Shown here: piece by piece, positions 7,191-14,309 of the stretch | How the letters are laid out: every line of letters starts with the position of its first letter | Position numbering within the stretch: the stretch's first letter is position 1 | Assembly (NCBI GenBank): GCA_964442135.1 | Contig: CAYTYN010000034.1 | Coordinates: 1-15,274 of the forward strand | Origin: Avanaerovorax sp964442135 | GTDB lineage: Bacteria > Bacillota > Clostridia > Peptostreptococcales > Anaerovoracaceae | Reading direction: 5' to 3' | DNA length: 15,274 nt | Made by a program: the position numbers and the translations under genes | The notes under the pieces: generated by a model | Databases searched by the model: none | What the model saw: the letters and a program-made list of their open reading frames with translations, nothing else | What the model was told of the DNA's origin: nothing

Positions 7191-8397
7191 TAAGAAGGGC
7201 TCCGTAACGGTGTTTGCCGCCATTTTCTTCTCAGGCTTACTCATATTGCTCATCGCCTTTATGGAAGCGTCTAAGGACAGAGCGGCGGTCAGCGCAGCTA
7301 AATCTCTGGGAAACCTGTGGGTCAACTCCATATTGGCAGAATACGATGTGAATCTGTATGAGCGGTACGGAATCTTTGGATTTTACGGCTTACAGAACGA
7401 CGTAGAGGCCAAACTGGATCACTATATGAAATACTCGTTTCAGGATAAGAAGTATATAAGCTCTGAGGGATTCAGTGTCGATCTTTCGGATTTCGCCTTA
7501 ACGGATACAGACGTTTTCGGAAAGCAGATAAGGAAGGCGGGAATCCAAGCGATGACGGAGGGTTTCACGGCAGGGGGATCAGATGGGGGAGATTCAGTTG
7601 AAGATACGGAGCCGTCAGGAGATAGTGTTCTGAGAAACGGCAAGGTAGCTGATTATCTGCCCTCATCAGGCAATGATAAGGCTGTAACGGCCTCCGCCAT
7701 CGCATCCCTGCTGAGGGGAAGGATGTCGGCTTCCGAACTCTTTGAAAAGGGAACGGACAGCTATATTCAGAACAGGTACATTAACGCTTATTTTAAGAAC
7801 GGAACGGACGGAAAAGGACTGGGGACTACATTCTTTGAAAATGAAATGGAATATCTGATCTGCGCCGGCCTAAGCGATAAGGAGAACCTAAACGGTGTGC
7901 GCAACAGGATAATAGGAATACGGGAAATACTGAACATAATATATCTCAACTCAGATCCGGAAAAGAGCGCCGCAGTGACCGCGGCGGCGACAGCCATTGC
8001 CCCGGGTCCCGGAGCGATCATAGTGAAGCAGGGAATAATCGCTGCTTGGGCTTTTGCGGAAAGCGTCAATGATTACCGCCTCCTCATGGCGGGAAAGAAA
8101 GTACCGTTGACGAAGGACGACAGCTCTTGGGCCATCGAGCTTACGGCCATACTGGAGAACCGGTCGGAGGGCATGATCGACAAGGGGAACACCAGAGGAG
8201 ACACCTACGAGGATTATCTGAACGTGATGATATTCGCCATGGATGAGGAAGTGAGGCTTCTCAGGATGATGGATCTCATCCAGATAAACATGCGTCTTCT
8301 GTACTACGACGACTTTCTGTTGAAGACATACAACGGAGGCCTCCGGTGCAGTCTCCTTGTCAACGGCAGGAGGCTGGATTATTTCGGTGAATACTGA
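7180..8397 (+). CDS. DUF5702-like TadG-type pilus protein
   Basis: 405-residue protein with a basic N-terminus, one membrane segment (about 8-28, GSVTVFAAIFFSGLLILLIAF) and a long exported domain. The AAWAFAESVNDYRLLMAGKKVPL stretch near residue 285 and the NLYERYGIFGF stretch near 58 are what I know from DUF5702 proteins in Tad clusters of Clostridia; the role is presumed to be a minor or anchoring component, like TadG. The mature +5 residue is Phe rather than Glu, so it may not be processed by prepilin peptidase. The start is TTG at 7180, overlapping the previous stop by 11 nt, the same arrangement as the TadC gene. Confidence 0.7.
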   Translation: MRADKKGSVTVFAAIFFSGLLILLIAFMEASKDRAAVSAAKSLGNLWVNSILAEYDVNLYERYGIFGFYGLQNDVEAKLDHYMKYSFQDKKYISSEGFSVDLSDFALTDTDVFGKQIRKAGIQAMTEGFTAGGSDGGDSVEDTEPSGDSVLRNGKVADYLPSSGNDKAVTASAIASLLRGRMSASELFEKGTDSYIQNRYINAYFKNGTDGKGLGTTFFENEMEYLICAGLSDKENLNGVRNRIIGIREILNIIYLNSDPEKSAAVTAAATAIAPGPGAIIVKQGIIAAWAFAESVNDYRLLMAGKKVPLTKDDSSWAIELTAILENRSEGMIDKGNTRGDTYEDYLNVMIFAMDEEVRLLRMMDLIQINMRLLYYDDFLLKTYNGGLRCSLLVNGRRLDYFGEY

Positions 8398-8411
8398 CGA
8401 AGGGTAGGAAT

Positions 8412-9194
8412 ATGAAGGTGATGACCTCGAAAAAAGGCAGCTATATAACGGAAGCTGTCATAATACTCCCCATATTCATCATAGCTGTGCTGCTAATGAT
8501 ATCCGCAGTACCGAGAATAGCCAGGTGTGAACGATTGGTATTTACCATATGCGACGAGATGGCCAAGGAAAACATCCAAGCTCACTTCCTTAAGAGCTAC
8601 ACGAGATGCGAGGCAAAGATCAACGACGGTGCGGAGAGGGCTTTGAAGGAGGAGGACAGCTTCTATCTGGAAGGACTGAGGTACTGCTACAGCGACAGGG
8701 TCAGTACAGGAAGTCAAAGCTTCACCGTGGAGGACGTCATATCTGTAGACTTTGAGGCTGCACTGGCATATAACGATCCCCTTGCCATGGGAGAAGATAT
8801 AGTGTTCCGAGGGAAGTTAAAGTGCAGAGCTTTTACGGGAAGCGTCAGAGAGAACGTCCCCATGGGCAGAGATGAAATGGAGAGGGACGATGATTCGGAA
8901 CCGGTATATATATTTCCCAACCGGGGAGAAAGATACCATGACAGTGAATGTTCCGTGCTTAATCCTGCCTTTGAGATGACTTCTCTGTCCCAAGACGTCC
9001 GCAGGGAGTACAGGTCCTGCGAACTGTGCGGATCGGGAGAAAAATCCATAGGGACTACGGTTTTTCTCTTCAGAAGGGCAGGGGAAGCTTATCACACCGG
9101 AAGCTGCAACACTGTGGATAAGTACTTCATAGAAATCGATAAGGAAGAAGCGGAAGAAAGAGGATATACACCGTGTTTGAAATGCGGAGGATGA
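8412..9194 (+). CDS. TadE-like protein with two Cys/His metal-site modules
   Basis: 260 residues in two parts. The N-terminal part is TadE-like: KKG with a cut site, SYITE giving Glu at mature +5, and a hydrophobic helix to about residue 31. The C-terminal part holds two copies of a small module: YH (175-176), C180 and C203-x2-C206, then YH (227-228), C232 and C255-x2-C258. One His and three Cys per copy suggest a zinc site. Similar one-domain modules occur at the ends of unrelated exported proteins. In the exported protein the sites could bind metal or form disulfides. It begins 14 nt after the previous gene, behind AAGGGTAGGA. Confidence 0.7.
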   Translation: MKVMTSKKGSYITEAVIILPIFIIAVLLMISAVPRIARCERLVFTICDEMAKENIQAHFLKSYTRCEAKINDGAERALKEEDSFYLEGLRYCYSDRVSTGSQSFTVEDVISVDFEAALAYNDPLAMGEDIVFRGKLKCRAFTGSVRENVPMGRDEMERDDDSEPVYIFPNRGERYHDSECSVLNPAFEMTSLSQDVRREYRSCELCGSGEKSIGTTVFLFRRAGEAYHTGSCNTVDKYFIEIDKEEAEERGYTPCLKCGG

Positions 9195-9203
9195 GAGGCA
9201 GGA

Positions 9204-9743
9204 ATGGAAGGCGGATACCAGGTAAAGCTGGGCGATGAAACGAAGGAGTATGTGAAGAGGATACTGAGCTTTGGCAGCTGTCCCATGTTCTTTCCGGCGT
9301 CGACGGTAAGAGAGACGGGGGCGCCGGGGGAAGGAAGGGAAGAAAAAACCGTATTTTGCTTTCACACAGACGGCTTTCTGCCCCTTAGGGAGGTGGAGAC
9401 GGAAGGCCTTTATGACGCCGCCGCCATTCTCTGCGCACTGGCCGTTGAGATAGACAGGGCACAGAACCACTATATGTGTCCGAAGGATTATCGCATAGAT
9501 GAAAATACGGTTTTTGTCAGGAGAAAAGGAGAACGGGTAAGGCTGAGGATGGTGTATGAACCTGCACTGACCTGTACGGACGAAGAAAGTCCTCTGAAAC
9601 ACGTAGCCGGGTACCTTCTGGATGATCTTCTCAGAGAATATCCTCAATACGGGAAAGAGATGTACGAAGCGCTGAGAGTTAGGGGCGGTAAGATAATGCT
9701 TCGCAGGCTGGAGCTGTTCAAGAGGAAAATGTACGCACTTTAA
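9204..9743 (+). CDS. Tad-cluster cytosolic protein, DUF6382-like
   Basis: 179 residues with no signal peptide or membrane segment. The pattern of an N-terminal domain reading a ligand-like surface (REEKTVFCFHTDGFLPL, then an AAAILCALAVEIDRAQNHYM helix and an RRKGERVRLRMVYEP strand) resembles the DUF6382 domain that in Clostridia is often joined to an FHA domain next to Tad genes. Here no FHA domain follows. The function is unknown; a regulatory or assembly role in pilus biogenesis is inferred only from position, as the last gene of the operon, 9 nt after its neighbour and just before the terminator. Confidence 0.55.
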   Translation: MEGGYQVKLGDETKEYVKRILSFGSCPMFFPASTVRETGAPGEGREEKTVFCFHTDGFLPLREVETEGLYDAAAILCALAVEIDRAQNHYMCPKDYRIDENTVFVRRKGERVRLRMVYEPALTCTDEESPLKHVAGYLLDDLLREYPQYGKEMYEALRVRGGKIMLRRLELFKRKMYAL

Positions 9744-9767
9744 AATGAGCCGGGATTCTGATATACT
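9739..9767 (+). promoter_or_regulatory. Probable ispH-rpsA promoter inside the terminator
   Basis: TATACT (9762-9767) is preceded by TG one base away (extended -10), and TTTAAA (9739-9744) lies 17 nt upstream. Initiation near 9774 would produce RNA lacking the left arm of the hairpin, so new transcripts cannot form the terminator that stops read-through from the Tad genes. Confidence 0.5.
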
Positions 9768-9800
9768 TTGAAGGACGGTATATCGCCAGTCCCGGTTTTT
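9749..9800 (+). terminator. Terminator of the Tad operon
   Basis: A two-part hairpin: outer arms CCGGGA (9750-9755) and TCCCGG (9790-9795), inner arms GATATAC (9760-9766) and GTATATC (9778-9784), followed by TTTTT (9796-9800). It starts six bases after the stop of the last Tad gene. The promoter of ispH overlaps its left arm. Confidence 0.75.
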
Positions 9801-9845
9801 AAGTGCCGCGACACGGCGGATCTTTGTGATGGAGGAATTCTTTTC

Positions 9846-11930
9846 ATGGAAATAATAAGGGCTGAAAACTCAGGCTTCTGCTTCGGAGTTAGAAGGGCTA
9901 TAGAAAAGACGGAGGAGCAGATAGAAAAATATGCGGGAACTGATAAACGCATATATACCTGCGGACCTCTCATACATAACAGCTTGGTTACCGACAGCCT
10001 GAAGAGGAGAGGGGTAGAAATAGCTTCATGTCTTGAGGACATGAAGGCAGGAGATATAGGGATCATCAGGTCCCACGGGGAAACGAAGGACTTCTACAGG
10101 AGACTTTCAGAAGCGGGAGTGGTGACCGTAGACGCTACATGTCCCTTTGTAGAGAAGATCCATAAGCTGGTGGAGGAGGCCTTCGAAGGAGGCCGCTCCA
10201 TAATCATAGTAGGAGACAGAAACCATCCTGAGGTCATCGGGATAAACGGATGGTGCGATAACTCCGCACTGATCGTCGGAAGCGGAAAAGAAGCGGAAAA
10301 GCTTCCGCCGGACAATTATTTCATAGTTTGCCAGACGACGATCAGACGCGAATTGCTGGATGAGGTGACAGACGTTCTGGTAAGAGGCGGTTCAAATCCG
10401 GAAATAAAGAACACTATATGCAATGCGACCTCCGAAAGACAGAAAAGCTGCGAGGAACTGGCAAAAATGTCTGACGTAATGATAATTATAGGCGATAGAA
10501 AAAGTTCTAATACGTGTAAACTTTTTGATATTTCGAAGAAACGCTGTAAAAGTACGTTTTTTGTTGAAAATGTCGGAGATTTACCATTGAAAGGAATCCA
10601 AAAATATAATAAAATAGGAGTGGCAGCGGGTGCCTCGACGCCTGAATGCGTAATTAAGGAGGTTATTGCTAAAATGAGTGAATCTATCACTAATGAGAAA
10701 TTATCAATGGAAGATTTCATGGACGAAATCGATGCGTCTTTAAGGCTACCTCGTACCGGAGAGATCGTAGACGGTAAAGTGCACCAGGTAAATGATAAGG
10801 AGATTATCATAAACCTTGGATGTAAGAAAGACGGAATTCTTCCTGCCACAGAAGTTACTTTAGAGGAAGGACAGAAACTGACGGATTTATTTAGAGAAGG
10901 CGACGAGATCCAAGCGAAGGTTGTCAAGACAGACGATGGGGACGGAGGAATACTCCTATCCAAGAAGAAACTTGAGATAAATGAGCATTGGAACGAGATC
11001 AGCGATGCTCTGGAAAATAAGTCAACTATCAGCGTGAAGGTTATCAGGCCTGTTAACGGAGGAGTGATTGCCGCTTACAAGGAAGTGTCCGGTTTCATGC
11101 CTCTATCCCAGCTTTCCGACAGATATGTGGAAAACGCCGACGAGTTTATCGGACAGGTTCTGGACGTTAAGGTGACCAGAATAGACCAGAGGAGAAACAG
11201 AGTTGTATTCTCTCATAAGGCCGTCATCAACGAGATAAAGCAGAAGCAGATCGCCGAAATCTGGGCTCATCTCAACGTAGGAGATATCGTTGAAGGAACC
11301 GTAATGAGATTTACCGATTACGGTGCTTTCGTGGATATAGGCGGAATAGACGGACTTCTTCACATCTCTGAGATCTCATGGGGTAAGCTGAGACATCCTC
11401 AGGAAGCTTTGGAGATCGGCCGGAAGATCAACGTTAAGATCCTTTCCATGAACGAGGAGAAGGGAAAGATATCATTAGGCCTTAAGCAGACTACGCCTGA
11501 GCCTTGGTCAGTGATCGGAGAGAACTACCAGGTGGGACAGACGGTTACAGGAAAGGTGGTTCAGTTAAAGGAATACGGAGCATTCGTCGAGCTGGAACCG
11601 GGTCTGGACGGACTGGTGCACATCTCCGAAGTCGCTCGCAAGAGGGTTGCCAATATCGCTGACGAGCTCTCCATAGGCCAGGAGGTAAAGGCCAAGATAT
11701 TGGAGATCGATACAGAGAGAAAACGCATCTCCCTGAGCATCAATGAAGCTGCGGACGCTGCTGAAGTCCTCGAAGCCGTGGAGGAGGCAGCTGAGGCGGA
11801 AGCTTCGGAAGCTGAAGAAGCGGTGACCGAGGAGGTAACTCCGGAGGCTGAAGAAGTTGCGGCTGAGGTGGAAGTTCCCTCATCTGAGGAAGAGGCGAAA
11901 GCCCCTGAGGCAGAGGAAGCGGCAGAGTAG
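9846..11930 (+). CDS. ispH: IspH (HMBPP reductase) fused to ribosomal protein S1
   Basis: Single 694-residue frame joining two proteins, an arrangement known from Clostridia. Residues 1 to about 280 are IspH/LytB, which reduces HMBPP to IPP and DMAPP at the end of the MEP pathway. The [4Fe-4S] cysteines are C12, C99 and C192, and the substrate motifs GPLIHN, RSHGE, NHPEV, CNATSERQ, SNTCK and GASTPE are present. Residues from about 305 carry four S1 RNA-binding motifs (about 306-375, 393-460, 478-547, 563-632) as in Firmicutes S1, followed by an Ala/Glu-rich acidic tail (638-694). The start at 9846 fits the conserved MEIIRAENSGFCFG and a GGAGGA 9 nt upstream; the frame continues further up without support. 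The stretch coding the IspH end (about 10470-10690) is visibly more AT-rich than its surroundings. Confidence 0.95.
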   Translation: MEIIRAENSGFCFGVRRAIEKTEEQIEKYAGTDKRIYTCGPLIHNSLVTDSLKRRGVEIASCLEDMKAGDIGIIRSHGETKDFYRRLSEAGVVTVDATCPFVEKIHKLVEEAFEGGRSIIIVGDRNHPEVIGINGWCDNSALIVGSGKEAEKLPPDNYFIVCQTTIRRELLDEVTDVLVRGGSNPEIKNTICNATSERQKSCEELAKMSDVMIIIGDRKSSNTCKLFDISKKRCKSTFFVENVGDLPLKGIQKYNKIGVAAGASTPECVIKEVIAKMSESITNEKLSMEDFMDEIDASLRLPRTGEIVDGKVHQVNDKEIIINLGCKKDGILPATEVTLEEGQKLTDLFREGDEIQAKVVKTDDGDGGILLSKKKLEINEHWNEISDALENKSTISVKVIRPVNGGVIAAYKEVSGFMPLSQLSDRYVENADEFIGQVLDVKVTRIDQRRNRVVFSHKAVINEIKQKQIAEIWAHLNVGDIVEGTVMRFTDYGAFVDIGGIDGLLHISEISWGKLRHPQEALEIGRKINVKILSMNEEKGKISLGLKQTTPEPWSVIGENYQVGQTVTGKVVQLKEYGAFVELEPGLDGLVHISEVARKRVANIADELSIGQEVKAKILEIDTERKRISLSINEAADAAEVLEAVEEAAEAEASEAEEAVTEEVTPEAEEVAAEVEVPSSEEEAKAPEAEEAAE
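10581..10676 (+). promoter_or_regulatory. Internal promoter and ribosome binding site for free S1
   Basis: Inside the ispH-S1 frame a perfect TATAAT (10605-10610) has TTACCA (10581-10586) 18 nt upstream. A strong TAAGGAGG (10655-10662) then precedes an in-frame ATG at 10674 (M277 of the fusion) by 11 nt. The protein begun there, MSESITNEKLSMEDFMDEI, would be a 418-residue S1 with all four motifs. Both signals are as good as those of real genes in the window, but use is inferred. Confidence 0.5.
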
Positions 11931-11980
11931 CAGGCCGAACGATTTATCGAGCCGAAGAATTTCAGATGATTTTCAAAAGA

Positions 11981-12013
11981 CGCAGAGAGTCAAGGCTTTC
12001 TGCGCGTTTTTTT
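11981..12013 (+). terminator. Terminator of ispH-rpsA
   Basis: CGCAGAGAG (11981-11989) pairs with CTTTCTGCG (11996-12004) over 9 bp with one G-U pair and a 6-nt loop, followed by CG and seven T (12007-12013). It lies 50 bp after the stop codon. Confidence 0.85.
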
Positions 12014-12026
12014 GCACATATTCACC

Positions 12027-12067
12027 CGTAAGACTTACGACAAGGATAGTTTCTTAAGAATTCTTAA
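12027..12067. promoter_or_regulatory. Two palindromes upstream of the microprotein promoter
   Basis: CGTAAGACTTACG (12027-12039) is a perfect 6-1-6 palindrome. TTAAGAATTCTTAA (12054-12067) is a perfect 14-bp palindrome that also contains TTCTTAA as a direct repeat (12051-12057 and 12061-12067). They end 16 nt before the -35 box at 12084 and look like operator or activator sites; no regulator is identified. Confidence 0.35.
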
Positions 12068-12083
12068 TTTTATGTTAAATATA

Positions 12084-12112
12084 TTGACAGGCGGGTATAC
12101 ATAAGATATTGT
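12084..12112 (+). promoter_or_regulatory. Promoter of the membrane microprotein gene
   Basis: A perfect TTGACA (12084-12089) and TATTGT (12107-12112) are spaced by 17 nt. Initiation near 12119 gives a 40-nt leader ending in AAAGGGGTGA before the ATG at 12159. Confidence 0.6.
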
Positions 12113-12158
12113 TAATACAACAGATAGAACATGGGTATTGATTAAAGGGGTGAAAGAT

Positions 12159-12257
12159 ATGTTGCATACGGCGTTACCATTAGTGAGATTCGTTCTCTTC
12201 GCGGCAGTAATAATAGGCGTGATATTCGCTCTGAGTTACAGGCCTAAGAATAGATAA
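12159..12257 (+). CDS. 32-residue single-pass membrane microprotein
   Basis: The product is 32 residues: a short N-terminus MLHTALPLVR, one hydrophobic segment FVLFAAVIIGVIFALSY and a basic end RPKNR. Support for a real gene comes from the complete set of signals around it: a consensus -35 promoter, AAAGGGGTGA 5 nt before the ATG, TAA TAA stops, and a terminator 33 nt downstream. The positive C-terminus suggests an orientation with the tail in the cytosol. I do not recognise the family and assign no function. It sits alone between ispH-rpsA and rpsB. Confidence 0.55.
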   Translation: MLHTALPLVRFVLFAAVIIGVIFALSYRPKNR

Positions 12258-12289
12258 TAATCGAAGAAAGAAATGCAGTTGATAGGAGA

Positions 12290-12320
12290 AAAACCCTTGC
12301 AATGGCAAGGGTTTTGTCTT
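12290..12320 (+). terminator. Terminator of the microprotein gene
   Basis: AAAACCCTTGC (12290-12300) and GCAAGGGTTTT (12305-12315) form a perfect 11-bp hairpin with a 4-nt loop. The A/T ends of the arms let it act in either direction. The rpsB promoter overlaps it. Confidence 0.75.
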
Positions 12321-12325
12321 ATAAT
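12297..12325 (+). promoter_or_regulatory. Probable rpsB-tsf promoter overlapping the terminator
   Basis: A perfect TATAAT (12320-12325) lies 17 nt after TTGCAA (12297-12302), which is part of the terminator hairpin. Initiation near 12332 coincides with the beginning of the structured leader of rpsB and excludes the terminator from the new RNA. Confidence 0.55.
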
Positions 12326-12330
12326 TATCA

Positions 12331-12460
12331 ACGGCTCGCTTTGAGCCGTATGAACTATGCACATCCGGTGTTCGGCCAGGGTTGCCCCTTTTGTCGGAGG
12401 ACGGAGAGGTTTTAAGCCGAGGACAGCCGGATGGAAGAAAAAACCGGGAGGAAAAGTAAA
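12331..12460 (+). ncRNA. Structured 5' leader of rpsB, possible autoregulatory element
   Basis: The leader opens with the hairpin ACGGCTC/GAGCCGT (12331-12349). A nested fold follows: CATCCGG (12362-12368) pairs with CCGGATG (12427-12433), TCGGC (12372-12376) with GCCGA (12416-12420), and within it CCTTTTGTC (12387-12395) with GACGGAGAGG (12400-12409, one bulge). GGGAGGA (12446-12452) and the start codon lie just after the closing stem. S2 represses its own operon through the leader in studied bacteria, so an S2-responsive role is plausible, but I do not match it to a named RNA family. Confidence 0.5.
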
Positions 12461-13231
12461 ATGGCAGTAATTTCAATGAAACAGCTCTTAGAAGCAGGTG
12501 TTCATTTCGGACACCAGACCAGAAGATGGAACCCTAAGATGGCTCCTTATATCTTCACAGAGAGAAACGGAATCTACATCATCGACCTTCAGAAGACGGT
12601 GAAGAGGATCGATGAGGCTTATGACTTCATGAAGGAAGTGGCGGCTTCCGGCAAGCCTATTCTCTTCGTAGGAACCAAGAAGCAGGCTCAGAACGCTATA
12701 AGGGACGAGGCCAACAGATGCGGACAGTACTACGTAAGCGAGAGATGGCTCGGCGGCATGCTCACCAACTATAAGACCATAAGCGGCAGAATCAAGAGAT
12801 TGAACGACATAAACACCATGGAAGAGGACGGCACCTTTGATAAGCTTTCCAAGAAGGAAGTTCTCGGACTTAAGGCTGAAAGAGACAAGCTGGAAAAGAA
12901 TTTGGGCGGCATTAAGGATATGAAGGGAATGCCCGGAGCTATCTTCATCGTTGACCCTAAGAAGGAGAGAATCGCTGTTAAGGAAGCCAGAATCCTCGGT
13001 ATTCCTATTGTAGGAATCGTAGACACCAACTGTGACCCTGATGATGTTGATTACATCATTCCTGCTAACGACGACGCAATCAGAGCGGTAAAGCTTATCG
13101 CGGGAAAGATGGCGGATGCGGTGATCGAAGCCAACCAGGGCGAGAGCTTTGATGAAGGTGAAACGGAAACACCGGCGGTTGAAGAGGAACCGAAATCCGC
13201 TGAGGAAGAGGCTGAAACCGAAGCTGAGTAG
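12461..13231 (+). CDS. rpsB: 30S ribosomal protein S2
   Basis: 256-residue S2 of the small subunit, needed to place S1 and the mRNA near the platform. The start MAVISMKQLLEAGVHFGHQTRRWNPKM is the canonical bacterial S2 N-terminus, and the conserved FVGTKKQAQ, RWLGGMLTN and GIPIVGIVDTNCDPD blocks are present. After the core an acidic tail of about 30 residues (ESFDEG to the end) resembles the acidic tail of the S1 fusion in this window. The upstream in-frame ATG at 12431 lies in the leader stem and has no ribosome binding site. First gene of the rpsB-tsf unit. Confidence 0.97.
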   Translation: MAVISMKQLLEAGVHFGHQTRRWNPKMAPYIFTERNGIYIIDLQKTVKRIDEAYDFMKEVAASGKPILFVGTKKQAQNAIRDEANRCGQYYVSERWLGGMLTNYKTISGRIKRLNDINTMEEDGTFDKLSKKEVLGLKAERDKLEKNLGGIKDMKGMPGAIFIVDPKKERIAVKEARILGIPIVGIVDTNCDPDDVDYIIPANDDAIRAVKLIAGKMADAVIEANQGESFDEGETETPAVEEEPKSAEEEAETEAE

Positions 13232-13250
13232 TTTTCAAGGAGGGAGTAAA

Positions 13251-14177
13251 ATGGCTGTAACAGCATCATTAGTTAAGGAACTGAGAGAGATGACCGGCGC
13301 CGGCATGATGGACTGCAAGAAAGCGCTGGTAGAGACAGACGGAGATATAGATAAGGCTGTGGAGGTTCTGAGAGAGAAGGGACTTTCCAAGGCCGCCAAG
13401 AAGGCCGGAAGGATTGCGGCAGAAGGTCTCGTAAGAACAGCCTTTTCGGAAGACCGTAAGATCGCCGCGGTGATCGAGGTTAACTCGGAGACAGACTTTG
13501 TGGCCAAGAATCCGGAGTTCGTTGAATTCGTTGAAAACCTTGGAGCTAAGGTACTTGAGCAGGAGGATCCTTCCATGGAAAGCTTCATGGCTCTTCCTTA
13601 CGGCGAGGAAGGAACTGTGCAGGACGCTCTTACCGCCAAAATCTCCAAGATCGGCGAGAACATGAACATCAGAAGGTTCGAGAGAATGGCAACTGAAGGT
13701 GTGGTATACACCGGATACATCCACGGAGGCGGAAAGATCGGCGTCGTGGTAGGCATTAAGACTGACGCTTCTTCAGCTGAGATAGAGACCGTAGGCAAGG
13801 ATGTAGCCATGCAGGTTGCGTCCATGAGTCCTAAGTTCGTAAACCAATCACAGGTGGATAAGGACTGGCTCGAATCGGAGACTGAGATCGCAAGACAGCA
13901 GTTATTAAACGAGGGAAAGAAGCCTGAGCTTCTCGATAAGATCATCCCCGGAAAGATAAAGGCTATTCTGAAAGAGGTTTGCCTGGTTGACCAGAAGTTC
14001 GTTAAGAACGGAGACATTACCGTAGCACAGTACGTGGAAGAGGAAGCTAAGAAGCTTGGAAAGTCCATGGAGGTTGTGGAGATGGTAAGATATGAGGTCG
14101 GCGAGGGAATCGAAAAGAAGGAAGAAGACTTTGCGGCAGAGGTAGCGGCTCAGCAGGCAGCTGCGGCTAAGAAGTAG
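13251..14177 (+). CDS. tsf: Elongation factor Ts
   Basis: 308-residue guanine nucleotide exchange factor that regenerates EF-Tu-GTP. It starts with the UBA-like domain MAVTASLVKELREMTGAGMMDCKKAL and continues with the conserved VLREKGLSKAAKKAGRIAAEG and VEVNSETDFVAKN-like (IEVNSETDFVAKN) signatures. The C-terminal half keeps the EF-Ts coiled-coil region and ends in an Ala/Lys tail. AAGGAGGGA lies about 5 nt before the ATG, and the gene follows rpsB by 19 nt. A terminator 32 nt after the stop closes the unit without pyrH or frr. Confidence 0.97.
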   Translation: MAVTASLVKELREMTGAGMMDCKKALVETDGDIDKAVEVLREKGLSKAAKKAGRIAAEGLVRTAFSEDRKIAAVIEVNSETDFVAKNPEFVEFVENLGAKVLEQEDPSMESFMALPYGEEGTVQDALTAKISKIGENMNIRRFERMATEGVVYTGYIHGGGKIGVVVGIKTDASSAEIETVGKDVAMQVASMSPKFVNQSQVDKDWLESETEIARQQLLNEGKKPELLDKIIPGKIKAILKEVCLVDQKFVKNGDITVAQYVEEEAKKLGKSMEVVEMVRYEVGEGIEKKEEDFAAEVAAQQAAAAKK

Positions 14178-14209
14178 CGAAACAGACGATTAAATAGACG
14201 AAAGACCAG

Positions 14210-14255
14210 AACCCTTGAAAAACGAAGGCTAATCCTGACTTTTCAAGGGTTTTTT
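14210..14255 (+). terminator. Terminator of rpsB-tsf
   Basis: AACCCTTGAAAA (from 14210) pairs perfectly with TTTTCAAGGGTT (14240-14251) over 12 bp around an 18-nt loop, followed by TTTT (14252-14255). Confidence 0.9.
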
Positions 14256-14309
14256 GTATTTGGAAGAAATCCCTCAGGCTATCATATTTTAGCATAAATA
14301 ACGGGGCGA

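Noticed and set aside
8817..9647. Minus-strand open frame of 276 codons
   Set aside because: Antisense to two operon genes with continuous spacing and good ribosome binding sites; the product is not protein-like.
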